Shown in pieces: positions 32,101 through 41,144 of a stretch of DNA of 64,000 nucleotides. The stretch lies in NCBI RefSeq assembly GCF_003096035.1, contig NZ_CP029186.1, positions 310,001 through 374,000 of the forward strand, written 5' to 3'. Position numbers and translations under genes: made by a program. The notes under the pieces are model-generated. The model saw nothing but the letters and a program-made list of their open reading frames with translations. It ran no database searches and was not told where the DNA came from. The DNA is from Flavobacterium album. Its GTDB lineage: Bacteria; Bacteroidota; Bacteroidia; Flavobacteriales; Flavobacteriaceae. Position 1 is the first letter of the stretch. Every line of letters starts with the position of its first letter.

Positions 32101-33863
32101 CCGCAATTTGGTATGACGTCAACATCATTGGTAACCACCTGGTATCCCTGTACGGTAACCGTTTTGGTTCTTACAGTACCACAGTTATCCACCGTTTCAA
32201 ATTTATAAACACCTGCAGGCAGCGAGTTCATGTAAAAGTTACCATCCACAGGATTAATGTTGAAAGAAACATCCGCAGGCCCGGAATAGGCAGCAGGGTG
32301 CTCGGTTATGTGGACCGAAACAAGCACATTGGTATTAGAGCCAAGCCGTATAGAACCATCGCCCAGCGTACAGCCAGGCCGCTGCGTATCGGTCAGCTGA
32401 AGGTCGGCCGCCGATGGCTGTATCGTTTCGTTCAGATCATATTCGTCACCACACACATCCACTACATGGAACGAGTAGGCGCCCATGGGAAGGTTTTCCA
32501 TAAGGAAAGCGGGGTCGGGGGTTATAAATGCCGACACATCATAGGGTGGCCCGGGAGGATGCGCATCAATATACGCCTGGGGCGCGCTTGTCATAATGAC
32601 ACTGGCAATACCCCTTGGCGCCACTGTAGTTACCGTAATCCCTATCTGGCCCAGGCAGGTATCGCCGCTCACAGTGCTTACTATTGATGCCGTTGCATCA
32701 TCTGTAAGGTCAAGCGTATGTGTTTCTGTGTGCCCGCACGCATCTGTTAGCTTTATAACATAGCTTCCCAGTGGTACCGGGTTGCTATCTGAGCCATAAG
32801 CAGTTGTTGCGCCGCTGTGTGTAGGGAAAGCGGGGTTGAAACTTGCCGGGTTGAATCCCGCAGGGGCACTTACAAAGGTTACGGTATAAGGAGCCCTGTA
32901 TACTGTCGGTGAAAGGGTAAAGTAAAATTTATGGCAGCTGTCGTTTTTCGGCTCAGCATTAAAATCGAATTTCTGGTCAATGGTATTGTTATTCCTTATG
33001 AACACATTACCGCAGGCATCTGTCACTTTGAGATTGTAGGTATATTCCTGATCGTGATAGAACGGAAGATTTGATAAAATATGGTTATCTATATTGTTAC
33101 CTGTCGCTACTGTTTGTGTAACTACTATCGGCGCTCCGCCGCCCGGTGGAAATACGGTATATTCAAAAGTTAGCGGGTAAAATATCTCATTGCCTGCTAT
33201 AGTGGCAAAAAAATGATCGACTGTGATCTGGTTACACGCAGGCAATGGGCCCGGGGCGATAACCAGCGGGTCTATAATTACGCTGGTAGCTACCTGTGTA
33301 AGCTGCACGGTAACCACTACAGCATTGCCACAGTTATCTATAACTTTTACCTGATAAGTACCTATCGGAAGGTTGTTGAACACATTGGTTGGCTGTACAG
33401 GCTTTGTCACAGGCCCTGAAACAATTTCATAACTAACAGCAGTACCCGACGTTATATTTATCGTTAAACGCCCGTCGCCCGGACAGTGCACATGCCTCGG
33501 CGTAATGGTATATGTGAGTGGTACTATTGCATTTGTTATCGTAACCGTGTCGGTAGCCGTGTTTGACAGCGGCCCAAGCGACTGCGTTGCAACAACAAGA
33601 TAATCCCCTGCCACAAGGCTGTTCACTGTACTTGTCGTAACAACAGTAACCGGTGTAGTTGTGTTCGGCAGTAAGTATACTTCATATGCAACCGACGATC
33701 CGGCCGTTTTTCCTGTAAGGGTAAACGTAAGCGTACCGTTACCAAGGCAGGTTTGCGGTGTTGCCGTTACATCAAGCGTAAAAGGATCCAACTGCGCATA
33801 CGAACCAAACCCGGAAAGCAGGGTTAGCAGTAAGCATAATTTAAAAAATAGTTGTTTCTTCAT
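29112..33863 (-). CDS. Giant secreted Ig/SprB-like repeat protein with type B T9SS sorting domain
   Basis: A 1583-residue protein with a signal peptide (hydrophobic stretch ending FGSYAQ). Roughly the first 800 residues are repeated domains with Cys-containing endings such as VKVIDNCGNAVVV and FKVTDACG-like segments. Three ~163-residue units follow, each with an Ig-like part (AVYAWTGPNGFTSA, NYSLTITVNGC) and a part PHDAGGTWQDVNxTGAL. The end is a CHU_C/gliding-type sorting domain: RGISPNDDEYNQNFDLTNLD, MIFNRYGLKVYEKENYKNEW, PTGTYFYVVTLSQGKQVTGW. It is presumably exported by the type IX system (PorU/PorV encoded nearby) and attached to or released from the surface. It is a paralogue of the upstream 1418-residue protein. 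Confidence 0.88.
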   Translation of the reverse strand: MKKQLFFKLCLLLTLLSGFGSYAQLDPFTLDVTATPQTCLGNGTLTFTLTGKTAGSSVAYEVYLLPNTTTPVTVVTTSTVNSLVAGDYLVVATQSLGPLSNTATDTVTITNAIVPLTYTITPRHVHCPGDGRLTINITSGTAVSYEIVSGPVTKPVQPTNVFNNLPIGTYQVKVIDNCGNAVVVTVQLTQVATSVIIDPLVIAPGPLPACNQITVDHFFATIAGNEIFYPLTFEYTVFPPGGGAPIVVTQTVATGNNIDNHILSNLPFYHDQEYTYNLKVTDACGNVFIRNNNTIDQKFDFNAEPKNDSCHKFYFTLSPTVYRAPYTVTFVSAPAGFNPASFNPAFPTHSGATTAYGSDSNPVPLGSYVIKLTDACGHTETHTLDLTDDATASIVSTVSGDTCLGQIGITVTTVAPRGIASVIMTSAPQAYIDAHPPGPPYDVSAFITPDPAFLMENLPMGAYSFHVVDVCGDEYDLNETIQPSAADLQLTDTQRPGCTLGDGSIRLGSNTNVLVSVHITEHPAAYSGPADVSFNINPVDGNFYMNSLPAGVYKFETVDNCGTVRTKTVTVQGYQVVTNDVDVIPNCGSFNISLHYTSNGSNLQSFWLQKYNTVTGTWGHPGTGAAYAEGSLPSNANSVFLSNNTTNINLAYTGEFRIVRVFYVYSNGASTNFRCLEIIDTFTFGGAPTIDGAYSFPCLNNTSEVIIAADGVGPLIYDITTKNGDPFVVNNGTSNLFTGLEPGTYNFRVTDACGNSLNFQLDINALDPLAIQADGFCEGQDSSLSVQNFTFLNYSWYKDGAPGTILGTTNVLNFPAFDAADAGTYHVTITSDNPGSCINQTLDYTIVPNAQPNAGNNNSASMCNTGSAINLESYLSNPHDAGGTWADVNGSGALTGTTFNTAGVVQGTYQFTYTVTSACGVNDVATISIQLKDIPGAPVVPAIGTLCEGASINLTTTAVPGAVYAWTGPNGFTSALQNPVIANATTAHSGNYSLTITVNGCTSATTTIAVQVNAVPVAGNDNSISICNDGASIDLAGYLSAPHDAGGTWQDVNSTGALAGSTFNTAGIADGTYQFKYVVSGCGPDDEAIITVELKNRPGAPVVPAIGTLCEGASINLTTTAVPGAVYAWTGPNGFTSAVQNPVIANATVAHSGNYSLTITVNGCSSPVTTIAVQVNALPVAGNDNSVAVCNDGDMIDLTDYLSTPHDAGGTWQDINGTGALAGSMFNTAGIVQGTYQFKYIVSGCGPDDEAIITVTLKDRPGAPVLAAIAPVCEGTDVQLIATAVPGAVYSWTGPNGFTSAAQSPLLSNAVPGASGNYSLTVTVNGCSSPASVVAVIVNPAPHFTFDGNAAICEGQTSSLSLVPANFNANDASYKWYKDGVLQADATAADIEISEDGMYEAEVEVNGCSTTEQFEVVLNTNAFTVALEAGCIDFNYVISIVNVTDIPGASFEWSGPDGYNSTGESADITNLTGGEYAVKVTNADGCSAVASITVDNTGCFIPRGISPNDDEYNQNFDLTNLDVRELMIFNRYGLKVYEKENYKNEWYGQSDKGDLPTGTYFYVVTLSQGKQVTGWVYLQREVH
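29845..31062 (-). repeat. Tandem 489-bp coding repeats in the giant protein gene
   Basis: The codons for PGAPV recur at 31048, 30559 and 30070, exactly 489 bases (163 codons) apart. Units 1 and 2 are close to identical in protein sequence over long stretches (both begin PAIGTLCEGASINLTTTAVP); unit 3 is more diverged and lacks the second half. Such repeats are prone to recombine and change copy number. Confidence 0.85.
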
Positions 33864-34274
33864 AAGTATTATTTAAGTTGATTGGTTTTTTTTATTCTCT
33901 CCGACACTGCAAACCGGCGCCTTATTTATTTTTAACAGCCGAAAGCCCAAAAGGCCCGCTATAATGATTACTTTATACCGGAAGATGACAGCCTGATTTA
34001 AATGCAATTACCCTTCTCAATAACATGATGCTGCTTCCCAAAAACGGGGTATTGCCCTCTTTCCGTCATTGAGAAACAGGGCATACCGATATTATAACAG
34101 TTGAAACGTTAAAATCATCCCTGATAATTTTAAATTTTAACATAAAAAATCTTTACAAAGATTTAAATCAAATGAATATCAGCAGTTTACTGTAGTTAAT
34201 ATTTCCTAACATCCAAGCTATTATACCGAACATATAATAGTCGTCAAAGTGTTTATAAGGTTGCGTTGCAGGAG
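33864..34274. other. 411-bp gap between the giant paralogues
   Basis: No coding sequence. AT-rich, with a perfect AAATCTTT/AAAGATTT hairpin (34147-34164) and a spaced inverted repeat TTCTCAAT (34014-34021) / ATTGAGAA (34068-34075) enclosing a GC-rich stretch. These could belong to the leader of the 1583-residue gene. No clear -7 box was found on the minus strand. Confidence 0.5.
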
Positions 34275-37200
34275 TTACTTTATTTCACGTTGCAGGTATA
34301 CCCATCCGGTTACCTGTTTCCCTGCCGATAAGGTAAGCACATAATAATATACACCTGTAGGGAGGTGCCCGCGGTGGGACTGCCCGTGCCATTCGCTGAT
34401 GTATCCATCCTTTTCATATACCTGCAGCCCGTAACGGTTGAATATTTCTATATGTTTTATATCGAGGTTCGAAAGGTCGAAGGAGTCGTTAAGACCGTCG
34501 CCATTCGGCGAAATGCCCCGCGGTATAAAGCAGCTCGTATTGTCCACAACTATAGATGCGTTTTGGCTACAGCCTTCGGCATTGGTCACCTCAACGAAAT
34601 ATTCCCCGGATGCGCCGTCAGTAATAACAGCTTCCTCCCCCGTATGCGAATAGCCGCCCGGGCCTGTCCATAAGAACGAAGCGCCCGGCATTTCGGAAAG
34701 GTTGGTAATCGCGATTACATATTCCGTATCCCGGCAGCCTGCTTCAAGCGCTACCGCGAAAGCATTCGTATTTTGTGTAACAGTAATTTCGCGGGACGAA
34801 ACGCATCCGTTGCTGCCCACCTCAACTTTATAAAGGCCGGTTTCAAATACCTCTATGGTACTTTGGTCAATGCCTGTCATCTGCTCTCCATCGTGGTACC
34901 ACGTATAGGCAACAGCATTGGGCGCAAAATTCCCGGGAATAACCGAAAGTAACGAACTCTGCCCTTCGCATATCATGCTATCGCCTTCTACTGTAAATTG
35001 GGGAATAGTATTAACCATTACCGAAATCGTTGACGGTGGGGAAGAACAGCCATTGGTTGTAACGGTGAGCGAATAGGTCCCGCTGTGGGAAGTTGTGCTA
35101 TTTGGAATGAACGGATTTTGGATTGCCGAGGTAAAATTATTCGGGCCCGTCCATTGGTACGCAGCACCCGTTACCGCGGTAACCGAAAACTGTATCGCGC
35201 CACCCTCGCACACCGGGGCTACCGGGGCAATGAGCGGAGCCTGAGGCCTGTTCCTTAGCTCTATGGTTATGACAGCATCGTCGGAAAGGCCGCACGCGCT
35301 TGTCACTGTGTACCTGAAATGATACGTTCCCGCTGCAAGGCCGGAAGTATTGAAAATGTTCCCTGCTAAAGCCCCACTGTTATCCATATCCTGCCATATT
35401 CCACCAGTGCTGTGCGGAAGGGAGAGATAGTCCTCGAGGTTGAGCGGCTGCCCGTCATTACAAAACGAAAGGCTGTTATCCTGCCCTGCAACAGCAACAG
35501 AATTGATTGTTACCGAAACTGTGGATGGCGGCGAGGCACAGCCATCTACCGTAACTGTAAGCGAATAATTCCCGCTTTGGGCTACTGTGCTGTTAGTTAT
35601 AGTTGGGTTTTGTACCGTTGAGATAAAATTATTTGGCCCTGTCCACTGGTAGGTCGCGCCCGCAGCGGCAGTAACCGAAAATTGTACCGTGCTGCCCTCG
35701 CATACCGCTGCTATTGGAGCAATAAGCGGTGCCTGGGGCCTGTTCTTCAATTCTATGGTTATAACAGCTTCATCTTCCAAATCGCATACGCCTGTTACTT
35801 TATAGGCAAACCTATAAGTTCCCGGTGCAATGGCTGCGGTATTAAATATATTCCCTGAAAGCGCTCCTGTAGCATCTACATCTTCCCATGTTCCTCCCAC
35901 ATCGTGCGGAGACGACAGGTAAGCGGTAAGGTTCAGAGGTTGGCCGTCATTACAATAAGAAATGCTGTTATCGTTGCCCGCGACAGGAAGCGTATTGGGC
36001 AGCACCTGGTATTGCAGTACCTGGCTGATGCACGAGCCCACCGTTGGCGAAGTAATGCTTACAAAATAGGTCCCTGCCTGCGTAGCCGAATTGTATGCCG
36101 GAAAATTCAGCGTGCCTGTAGTGCTTAATATCGTTCCGGGAGCACCTGCTTTCCACCATTGGTAGTTAAGGAAGGAGAATTCGTCAACCGAAAGCGAACT
36201 GGCTTCCCCTTCGCAAAAACCATCTGCGGTAAGCGCTATCGGGTCAAGCGAATTAATATCGAATTGTATGTTGCGTATGTTCCCGCACACATCGGTCACC
36301 TGGAAATTATAAGTGGCAGGCTCCAGCCCCGAGAAGAGGTTGGAGGTGCCATTATTAACCACAAAAGGCTGGTTGTTCTTCAATGTTATCTTGTAGGTGA
36401 GCGGCGGTACACCTTCGGCAACGATGATCACCTCTGTAAGGCCGCCTGCACACGGGAAGCTGTAGGCATCGGTAATTACGGGGCCTCCATCAAAGTCAAA
36501 TTCATAGATCTGCTCAAGGCACCTAAAGTTGGCCGCACTGCCATTGCTCCATATATAGGCCAGCTTGATCACCCTGAAATGGCCGGTAGAGCCTATGTTT
36601 ATATTATTTGCATTATTATTCAGTAAATAAGCTGTATTTGTATTGGGTGTTGCACCTTCAGCATAATCTGCACCGCTTATAGGGTGTTCCCATACCCCTG
36701 CCACCGGATCGTAGCGCTGCAGCCAGAAGGTTTGCAGATTGTTGCCATTACTGGTGTGGTGCAGGCTAAGGTTGAAAGAATTACAGTTTGGCGTTATCGC
36801 GACATCATTCAGCTGTATGTGATACCCTTCGATCACAACATTCTGGTTGGTTATCGCCCCGCAGTTATCAATTACTTCAAAAGTATAAGCGCCTTCGGGC
36901 AGGGAGTTCATATAGAACCTGCCATTTGTGGCGATATTGGCCGTAACCACAAGCGGCAACGTTCCTGTAAATGTTGCCGGGGCAGCAGTTATCCGCACTG
37001 ATATCATGGTCGTCTCGGGAGAAGTTATCCTGAGGGAGCCGAATCCCGTTTCACAGCCCGGGTTTTGCGAAACCGAAAGTGGTACAGCAGAAGCAGCAAG
37101 GTCAAATTGCCCGTTATAGACATCGCCGCACGAATCGGTTATGGTAACGGCATAGTGCCCAAGGGGAAGGTTTTCCATAAAAAATCCGGTAGGCGTAATA

Positions 37201-38531
37201 AATTCAGAGACATCATCATCCAGCGTACCGGGATAGGCAGCAGGTGCGGCTGTTATTATTACAGAAGTTATCGTCCTGCCAGGGATTTCGATCGAAACCG
37301 AGCCTCCCGCAGCGCAGCCCAATACCTGCGGTACGATCTGGGGTGTTATTTCGGGATCGTGTATTTCAAAGCTCTGGGTTGCCGTGTGCCCGCATGCATC
37401 GGTAATCTGTACTGTATAATTTCCATGGGGTACGGGGTTGGTGTCTACATCGCCATACGGAATCGGGTCATCATCAAAAGTCGGGTGCGACGGATTGAAC
37501 GCTACCGGGTTAAATCCTGTGGGGGCTGCTGTGAAATTTACAGTCACCGGGCCTACATAATAATTGGGCTTTATGCTAAAGGCATTATCCCCGCAATTGG
37601 CAACATTTTGGCTTACTTCAACAGAGAGCGTTTTATTGACGATGACATTGTTGCGGGTATAAACGTTGCCGCACGCATCGGTTATCTTTATGTTGTAAGC
37701 ATACTGCTGGCCATAGTAAAAGGGGATATTTACCGAAAGCGGCGTGCCTGCTGCCGCACCGCTTGCTATTACCTGTGTGGTAACTATTGGCGCCCCACCG
37801 CCGGGAGGAAATACCGTGAACTGGCAGGTAAGCGGGTAAAAAACCTGGTATGCCGATGATGAAACCTGGATATTATGGGAGATCGTTATCGTATTGCACG
37901 AGGGCAATTCGCCGCCGGTAAAAACCACCGGTGCAATAGTAAGTCCGGTATTTACCTGGACCAACTGAAGCGTTGTTACCACTGCTTCGCCACAATTATC
38001 GTACACCCGTACATTGTAGGTACCCGCCGGAAGGTTGTTAAACACGTTAGAAGATTGCAGCGCCACCGTAACCGGGCCGCTTATGATTTCGTAAGAGACC
38101 GCAACACCGGTAAGCACGTTTACGGTTATTTTGCCATCGTTGCCGCAGTGCACGGGCGTTGGTATAAGCGAATAGGTCAGCGGGATGATATTGTTGCCTA
38201 TGGTAACAGTGTCGGTTGCGGTGTTGGATTCTCCTCCTAATGATTGTGTTGCAACGACAAGGTAATTGCCGGCAACAAGGCCTGTGGCATTCGGCGAAGT
38301 TGTTATTACAAGAGGCGTTGTCGTATTAGGGAGCAGGTATACGGCATAATCAATTGAAGCGGACGGGTTATTACCTGCGACCGTAAAGCCAAGCGAACCG
38401 TTACCCAGGCATGTTTGGGCAACAGGCGTTACATCCAGTGTAAATGCGGGCAATTGGGCAATACAATCCAAAGAAAAAACGAGCGTTATTATAGCTAATA
38501 ACACCCTTTTGGCAGGTAGTCTTATATCCAT
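34275..38531 (-). CDS. Giant secreted Ig/SprB-like repeat protein, paralogue
   Basis: 1418 residues from the ATG at 38531 (a TTG two codons earlier is less likely). Signal peptide MDIRLPAKRVLLAIITLVFS continuing to CIAQ. Same plan as its neighbour: N-terminal TCLGNGSLGFTV and YAVYLLPNTTTPLVITTSP, repeated GTYNVRVYDNCG-type domains, then two ~164-residue Ig-like units (each RPQAPLIAP...CEG, YQWTGPNNF). It ends in a type B sorting domain (RGISPNGDGLNDSFDLSNLD, FNRYGLQVYEKDGYISEW). It is one unit shorter than the downstream paralogue. Probable T9SS cargo; adhesin or gliding-surface role is inference. Confidence 0.88.
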   Translation of the reverse strand: MDIRLPAKRVLLAIITLVFSLDCIAQLPAFTLDVTPVAQTCLGNGSLGFTVAGNNPSASIDYAVYLLPNTTTPLVITTSPNATGLVAGNYLVVATQSLGGESNTATDTVTIGNNIIPLTYSLIPTPVHCGNDGKITVNVLTGVAVSYEIISGPVTVALQSSNVFNNLPAGTYNVRVYDNCGEAVVTTLQLVQVNTGLTIAPVVFTGGELPSCNTITISHNIQVSSSAYQVFYPLTCQFTVFPPGGGAPIVTTQVIASGAAAGTPLSVNIPFYYGQQYAYNIKITDACGNVYTRNNVIVNKTLSVEVSQNVANCGDNAFSIKPNYYVGPVTVNFTAAPTGFNPVAFNPSHPTFDDDPIPYGDVDTNPVPHGNYTVQITDACGHTATQSFEIHDPEITPQIVPQVLGCAAGGSVSIEIPGRTITSVIITAAPAAYPGTLDDDVSEFITPTGFFMENLPLGHYAVTITDSCGDVYNGQFDLAASAVPLSVSQNPGCETGFGSLRITSPETTMISVRITAAPATFTGTLPLVVTANIATNGRFYMNSLPEGAYTFEVIDNCGAITNQNVVIEGYHIQLNDVAITPNCNSFNLSLHHTSNGNNLQTFWLQRYDPVAGVWEHPISGADYAEGATPNTNTAYLLNNNANNINIGSTGHFRVIKLAYIWSNGSAANFRCLEQIYEFDFDGGPVITDAYSFPCAGGLTEVIIVAEGVPPLTYKITLKNNQPFVVNNGTSNLFSGLEPATYNFQVTDVCGNIRNIQFDINSLDPIALTADGFCEGEASSLSVDEFSFLNYQWWKAGAPGTILSTTGTLNFPAYNSATQAGTYFVSITSPTVGSCISQVLQYQVLPNTLPVAGNDNSISYCNDGQPLNLTAYLSSPHDVGGTWEDVDATGALSGNIFNTAAIAPGTYRFAYKVTGVCDLEDEAVITIELKNRPQAPLIAPIAAVCEGSTVQFSVTAAAGATYQWTGPNNFISTVQNPTITNSTVAQSGNYSLTVTVDGCASPPSTVSVTINSVAVAGQDNSLSFCNDGQPLNLEDYLSLPHSTGGIWQDMDNSGALAGNIFNTSGLAAGTYHFRYTVTSACGLSDDAVITIELRNRPQAPLIAPVAPVCEGGAIQFSVTAVTGAAYQWTGPNNFTSAIQNPFIPNSTTSHSGTYSLTVTTNGCSSPPSTISVMVNTIPQFTVEGDSMICEGQSSLLSVIPGNFAPNAVAYTWYHDGEQMTGIDQSTIEVFETGLYKVEVGSNGCVSSREITVTQNTNAFAVALEAGCRDTEYVIAITNLSEMPGASFLWTGPGGYSHTGEEAVITDGASGEYFVEVTNAEGCSQNASIVVDNTSCFIPRGISPNGDGLNDSFDLSNLDIKHIEIFNRYGLQVYEKDGYISEWHGQSHRGHLPTGVYYYVLTLSAGKQVTGWVYLQREIK

Positions 38532-38712
38532 TCGCAATTTTTTGAATGGCTAAGGTAACTATTCTGCGCACATGGCAATCAGGAGATTACAAATTTTAAC
38601 ACAAAAACCCTACGGATTGTTATGCAATTCAATGGGATCTAAAAAACAAAAAGACGTTGCATTGCAACGCCTCTACATCCTATAAAACTTTATCAGAGAT
38701 TATACAGATAAT

Positions 38713-39777
38713 CTATGAGTTTTTCGTGACAATCTCGGTAATTTTCTTGATTTCCTGCTCTTTTTCCTTAGGGTAGATCAGCAGGATATTTTCTTTATCT
38801 ACAATAATATAGTCATTCAGCCCGTCTACGATCACAATCTTGTTTGCATCAGTCCTGATGATGTTGTTAGAAGCATTCTCTATAAACAGCTTCGCATTGA
38901 CCACCGTATTATTGTTAGCATCCTTATCCAGCTTATCGTGCAGCGAACCCCAGGTACCCAGGTCGTTCCAGTCAAAGGTGGCAGGCACCACAAATACGTT
39001 CTCCGCATTTTCCATTATGGCATAGTCAATCGAAATATTTTGTGATTTCGGGTAGTTTTCCTCGATGAAATTTTGCTCCGAAGGCGTGTTATAGTAATCA
39101 TAACCACTTTCAAAAAGGGAATACATCTCGGGCTGGAATTTTTCGAAGGCAAGCACTACCGACCTTACGCTCCAGATGAATATACCTGCATTCCAAAGGA
39201 AGTTACCGCTTTGAAGGAAAGTTTTTGCCGTTTCATAATCGGGCTTTTCCCTGAAATGGAATACTTTTTTTATCGCATTATGATCCTGTGTGCCGTATTC
39301 TATGTAGCCATAGCCGGTGTTGGGGAATGTTGGCTGTATGCCAAGGGTCATCAGCACATCGTCATTTTGCGCATAATCAAAAGCAAGCTGCAGGTTGCTG
39401 ATGAACGCCTGCTCATCCTCGATCCAGTGGTCGCTCGGGGCAACAACCATCACAGCATCGGGATTCATTTTTTTTATTTTTAGCGAAGCATATAATATGC
39501 ATGGGGCCGTATTGCGCATAGCGGGCTCCAGCACCACCTGTTCCTGCTTTACCTGCGGCAATTGTTCCAATACAAGGTCGTTGTATATCTCGTTGGTAAG
39601 TATCAGTATATTTTCTTCGGGGATCAGCTGCGAAAGCCTGCTAAAAGTTTTTTGTATCAGGGTCTCTCCCGTACCCAGCATATCGTGGAATTGTTTCGGG
39701 AACTGCGCAGTGCTCACCGGCCAAAAACGTGAGCCCACGCCCCCGGCCATCAATACTGCATAATAATTTTTATTCAT
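38713..39777 (-). CDS. manC: Mannose-1-phosphate guanylyltransferase
   Basis: A 354-residue nucleotidyltransferase making GDP-mannose from Man-1-P and GTP, for surface glycans. The N-terminal motif VLMAGGVGSRFWPVSTAQFP-KQF gives the GTP-binding signature. Further landmarks are VMVVAPSDHWIEDEQAFISN, GYGYIEYGTQDHN, FREKPDYETAKTFLQSGNFL and WNAGIFIW, then FDWNDLGTWGSLHDKL. It lacks the C-terminal isomerase domain of bifunctional ManC proteins, so it is the short, single-function form. It lies 81 bp behind the SprT-like gene on the same strand. Confidence 0.93.
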   Translation of the reverse strand: MNKNYYAVLMAGGVGSRFWPVSTAQFPKQFHDMLGTGETLIQKTFSRLSQLIPEENILILTNEIYNDLVLEQLPQVKQEQVVLEPAMRNTAPCILYASLKIKKMNPDAVMVVAPSDHWIEDEQAFISNLQLAFDYAQNDDVLMTLGIQPTFPNTGYGYIEYGTQDHNAIKKVFHFREKPDYETAKTFLQSGNFLWNAGIFIWSVRSVVLAFEKFQPEMYSLFESGYDYYNTPSEQNFIEENYPKSQNISIDYAIMENAENVFVVPATFDWNDLGTWGSLHDKLDKDANNNTVVNAKLFIENASNNIIRTDANKIVIVDGLNDYIIVDKENILLIYPKEKEQEIKKITEIVTKNS

Positions 39778-39858
39778 TTTTACTGGCTAATGTTGTTTTG
39801 TTGAGTAAAGTTTCTAATTAATCCCCGTATTTCAAAAACGTTTAATTTTCATTTAACA

Positions 39859-40458
39859 CTACGGCAGCAGCTCTACTTCGGCGTTAGGGTTGAAGAGGTA
39901 CATCCTGCCGGTGCTTACCTCCAAACATTCAAAACGCTTTACCCGCTGCGCCCCTTTTTTAAATATCTTACCGTTGTATATCCTGAAAGTTGCCCCATAC
40001 GGAATTTGGAAAATATAGGTCTTTTCAGACTCTGCCTCATCAAACTGCTTTAGCGCCAATGACAATGAAGCATCGGTATCGCTGCTTGCCTTCGGGTTCC
40101 TGAAATGCCTTGCCAGCAAGGGCAGCAATTGGTTCGGGAATATTTCGGGCCGTATGAAGGGCACCATTAGTTTTTGGAAAGTCAGCTTCCACTCATCGCC
40201 ATGCGGCTTGATATTTCGCCCGTATTTTTCGAATGCCGCGAGGTGGGCTATCTCGTGTATGAGTGTTATCAGGAAGCGGTACTTGTTCAGGTTTGAATTT
40301 ACCGTGATCTTGTGGTAGCCGCTTTCGTCCCGCCTGTAATCGCCATGCCGCGTAACCCGCTCGTTCACGATCTTCAAATGCACGCCATACAGTTTTATCA
40401 ACTCAAAAACCGTATCGACAGCATGCTCAGGCAAATATGGGGCTAAGACGTTCTTCAA
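39859..40458 (-). CDS. SprT-like domain protein (zinc metallopeptidase-like)
   Basis: A 199-residue protein with an HExxH zinc motif in FLITLIHEIAHLAAFEKYGR, followed by KPHGDEWKLTFQKLMVPFI, which is the SprT/SPRTN-like arrangement. Bacterial SprT-like proteins are poorly characterised; eukaryotic relatives cut DNA-protein crosslinks. A C-terminal beta-rich piece (GATFRIYNGKIFKKGAQRVK) resembles the zinc-ribbon end of the family but without its cysteines. Starts eight bases behind the SDR gene on the same strand, suggesting one operon. Confidence 0.85.
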   Translation of the reverse strand: MKNVLAPYLPEHAVDTVFELIKLYGVHLKIVNERVTRHGDYRRDESGYHKITVNSNLNKYRFLITLIHEIAHLAAFEKYGRNIKPHGDEWKLTFQKLMVPFIRPEIFPNQLLPLLARHFRNPKASSDTDASLSLALKQFDEAESEKTYIFQIPYGATFRIYNGKIFKKGAQRVKRFECLEVSTGRMYLFNPNAEVELLP

Positions 40459-40466
40459 ATTTACGA

Positions 40467-41144
40467 TCAGGGTGTGCTTGCGGAAACCTGCAGCACTTTC
40501 CCATTAAAATAGTTATTACCCGTAAGGGCAAAGTTATAAATATAATCGGCCATTTCTTTAGGTGACAAAGGCGCTTGGTATCCCGGGAACGCTTCCTGCA
40601 GCATCTCGGTATTTACAGCGCCCAGTGCCAGGACGTTGAAGGCTATCCCCTGCTCTTTATATTCTTCCGCCAATAGCTCGGAGAGTGTTATTACCGCTCC
40701 TTTGCTGGAACTGTACGCCGAAAGGCCGCTGAACTTAACGGTCCCCTGCACGCCACCCATGCTGCTGATGGTAACCACATGCCCGCCTTTTTGCATAAAC
40801 GGAAGTACCACCCTGTTGAGCGCGGCAACACCAAACACATTGACTTTATATATATATTCAAATTCGGCCGCAGTTATTTCGGTAAACGGTTTCAGTATCA
40901 GTGCGCCTGCATTATGGATCACGATATCTACTTTGTGCCACGTAGTTTCTATAAACGTTTTTATATTTTCAAGCCCTCCATTCTCCGAAAGGTCAGCACT
41001 GAGGCAGGTGATATTAGGGTTATCAATAAGGGACTGCGGCATTTTGCGGGAAACGGCCAAAACGTTGTGCCCCGCATGCGCGAACTGCAATGTCAGCTCA
41101 TAGCCTATGCCCCTGCTCGTGCCGGTAATGATGATGTTTTTCAT
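40467..41144 (-). CDS. Short-chain dehydrogenase/reductase
   Basis: A 225-residue Rossmann enzyme. NAD(P)-binding motif ITGTSRGIGYEL at the N-terminus, VIHNAG in the middle, catalytic Ser in VTISSMGG and YSSSKGAV as the YxxxK motif. Substrate unknown. Its ATG overlaps the stop of the M28 peptidase gene by one base (TAATG), and the SprT-like gene follows after eight bases. Confidence 0.9.
   Translation of the reverse strand: MKNIIITGTSRGIGYELTLQFAHAGHNVLAVSRKMPQSLIDNPNITCLSADLSENGGLENIKTFIETTWHKVDIVIHNAGALILKPFTEITAAEFEYIYKVNVFGVAALNRVVLPFMQKGGHVVTISSMGGVQGTVKFSGLSAYSSSKGAVITLSELLAEEYKEQGIAFNVLALGAVNTEMLQEAFPGYQAPLSPKEMADYIYNFALTGNNYFNGKVLQVSASTP

Noticed and set aside
36159..37859. Several antisense open frames across the giant surface-protein gene
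   Set aside because: Repetitive, stop-poor coding sequence produces them; none has a signal, motif or start site of its own.
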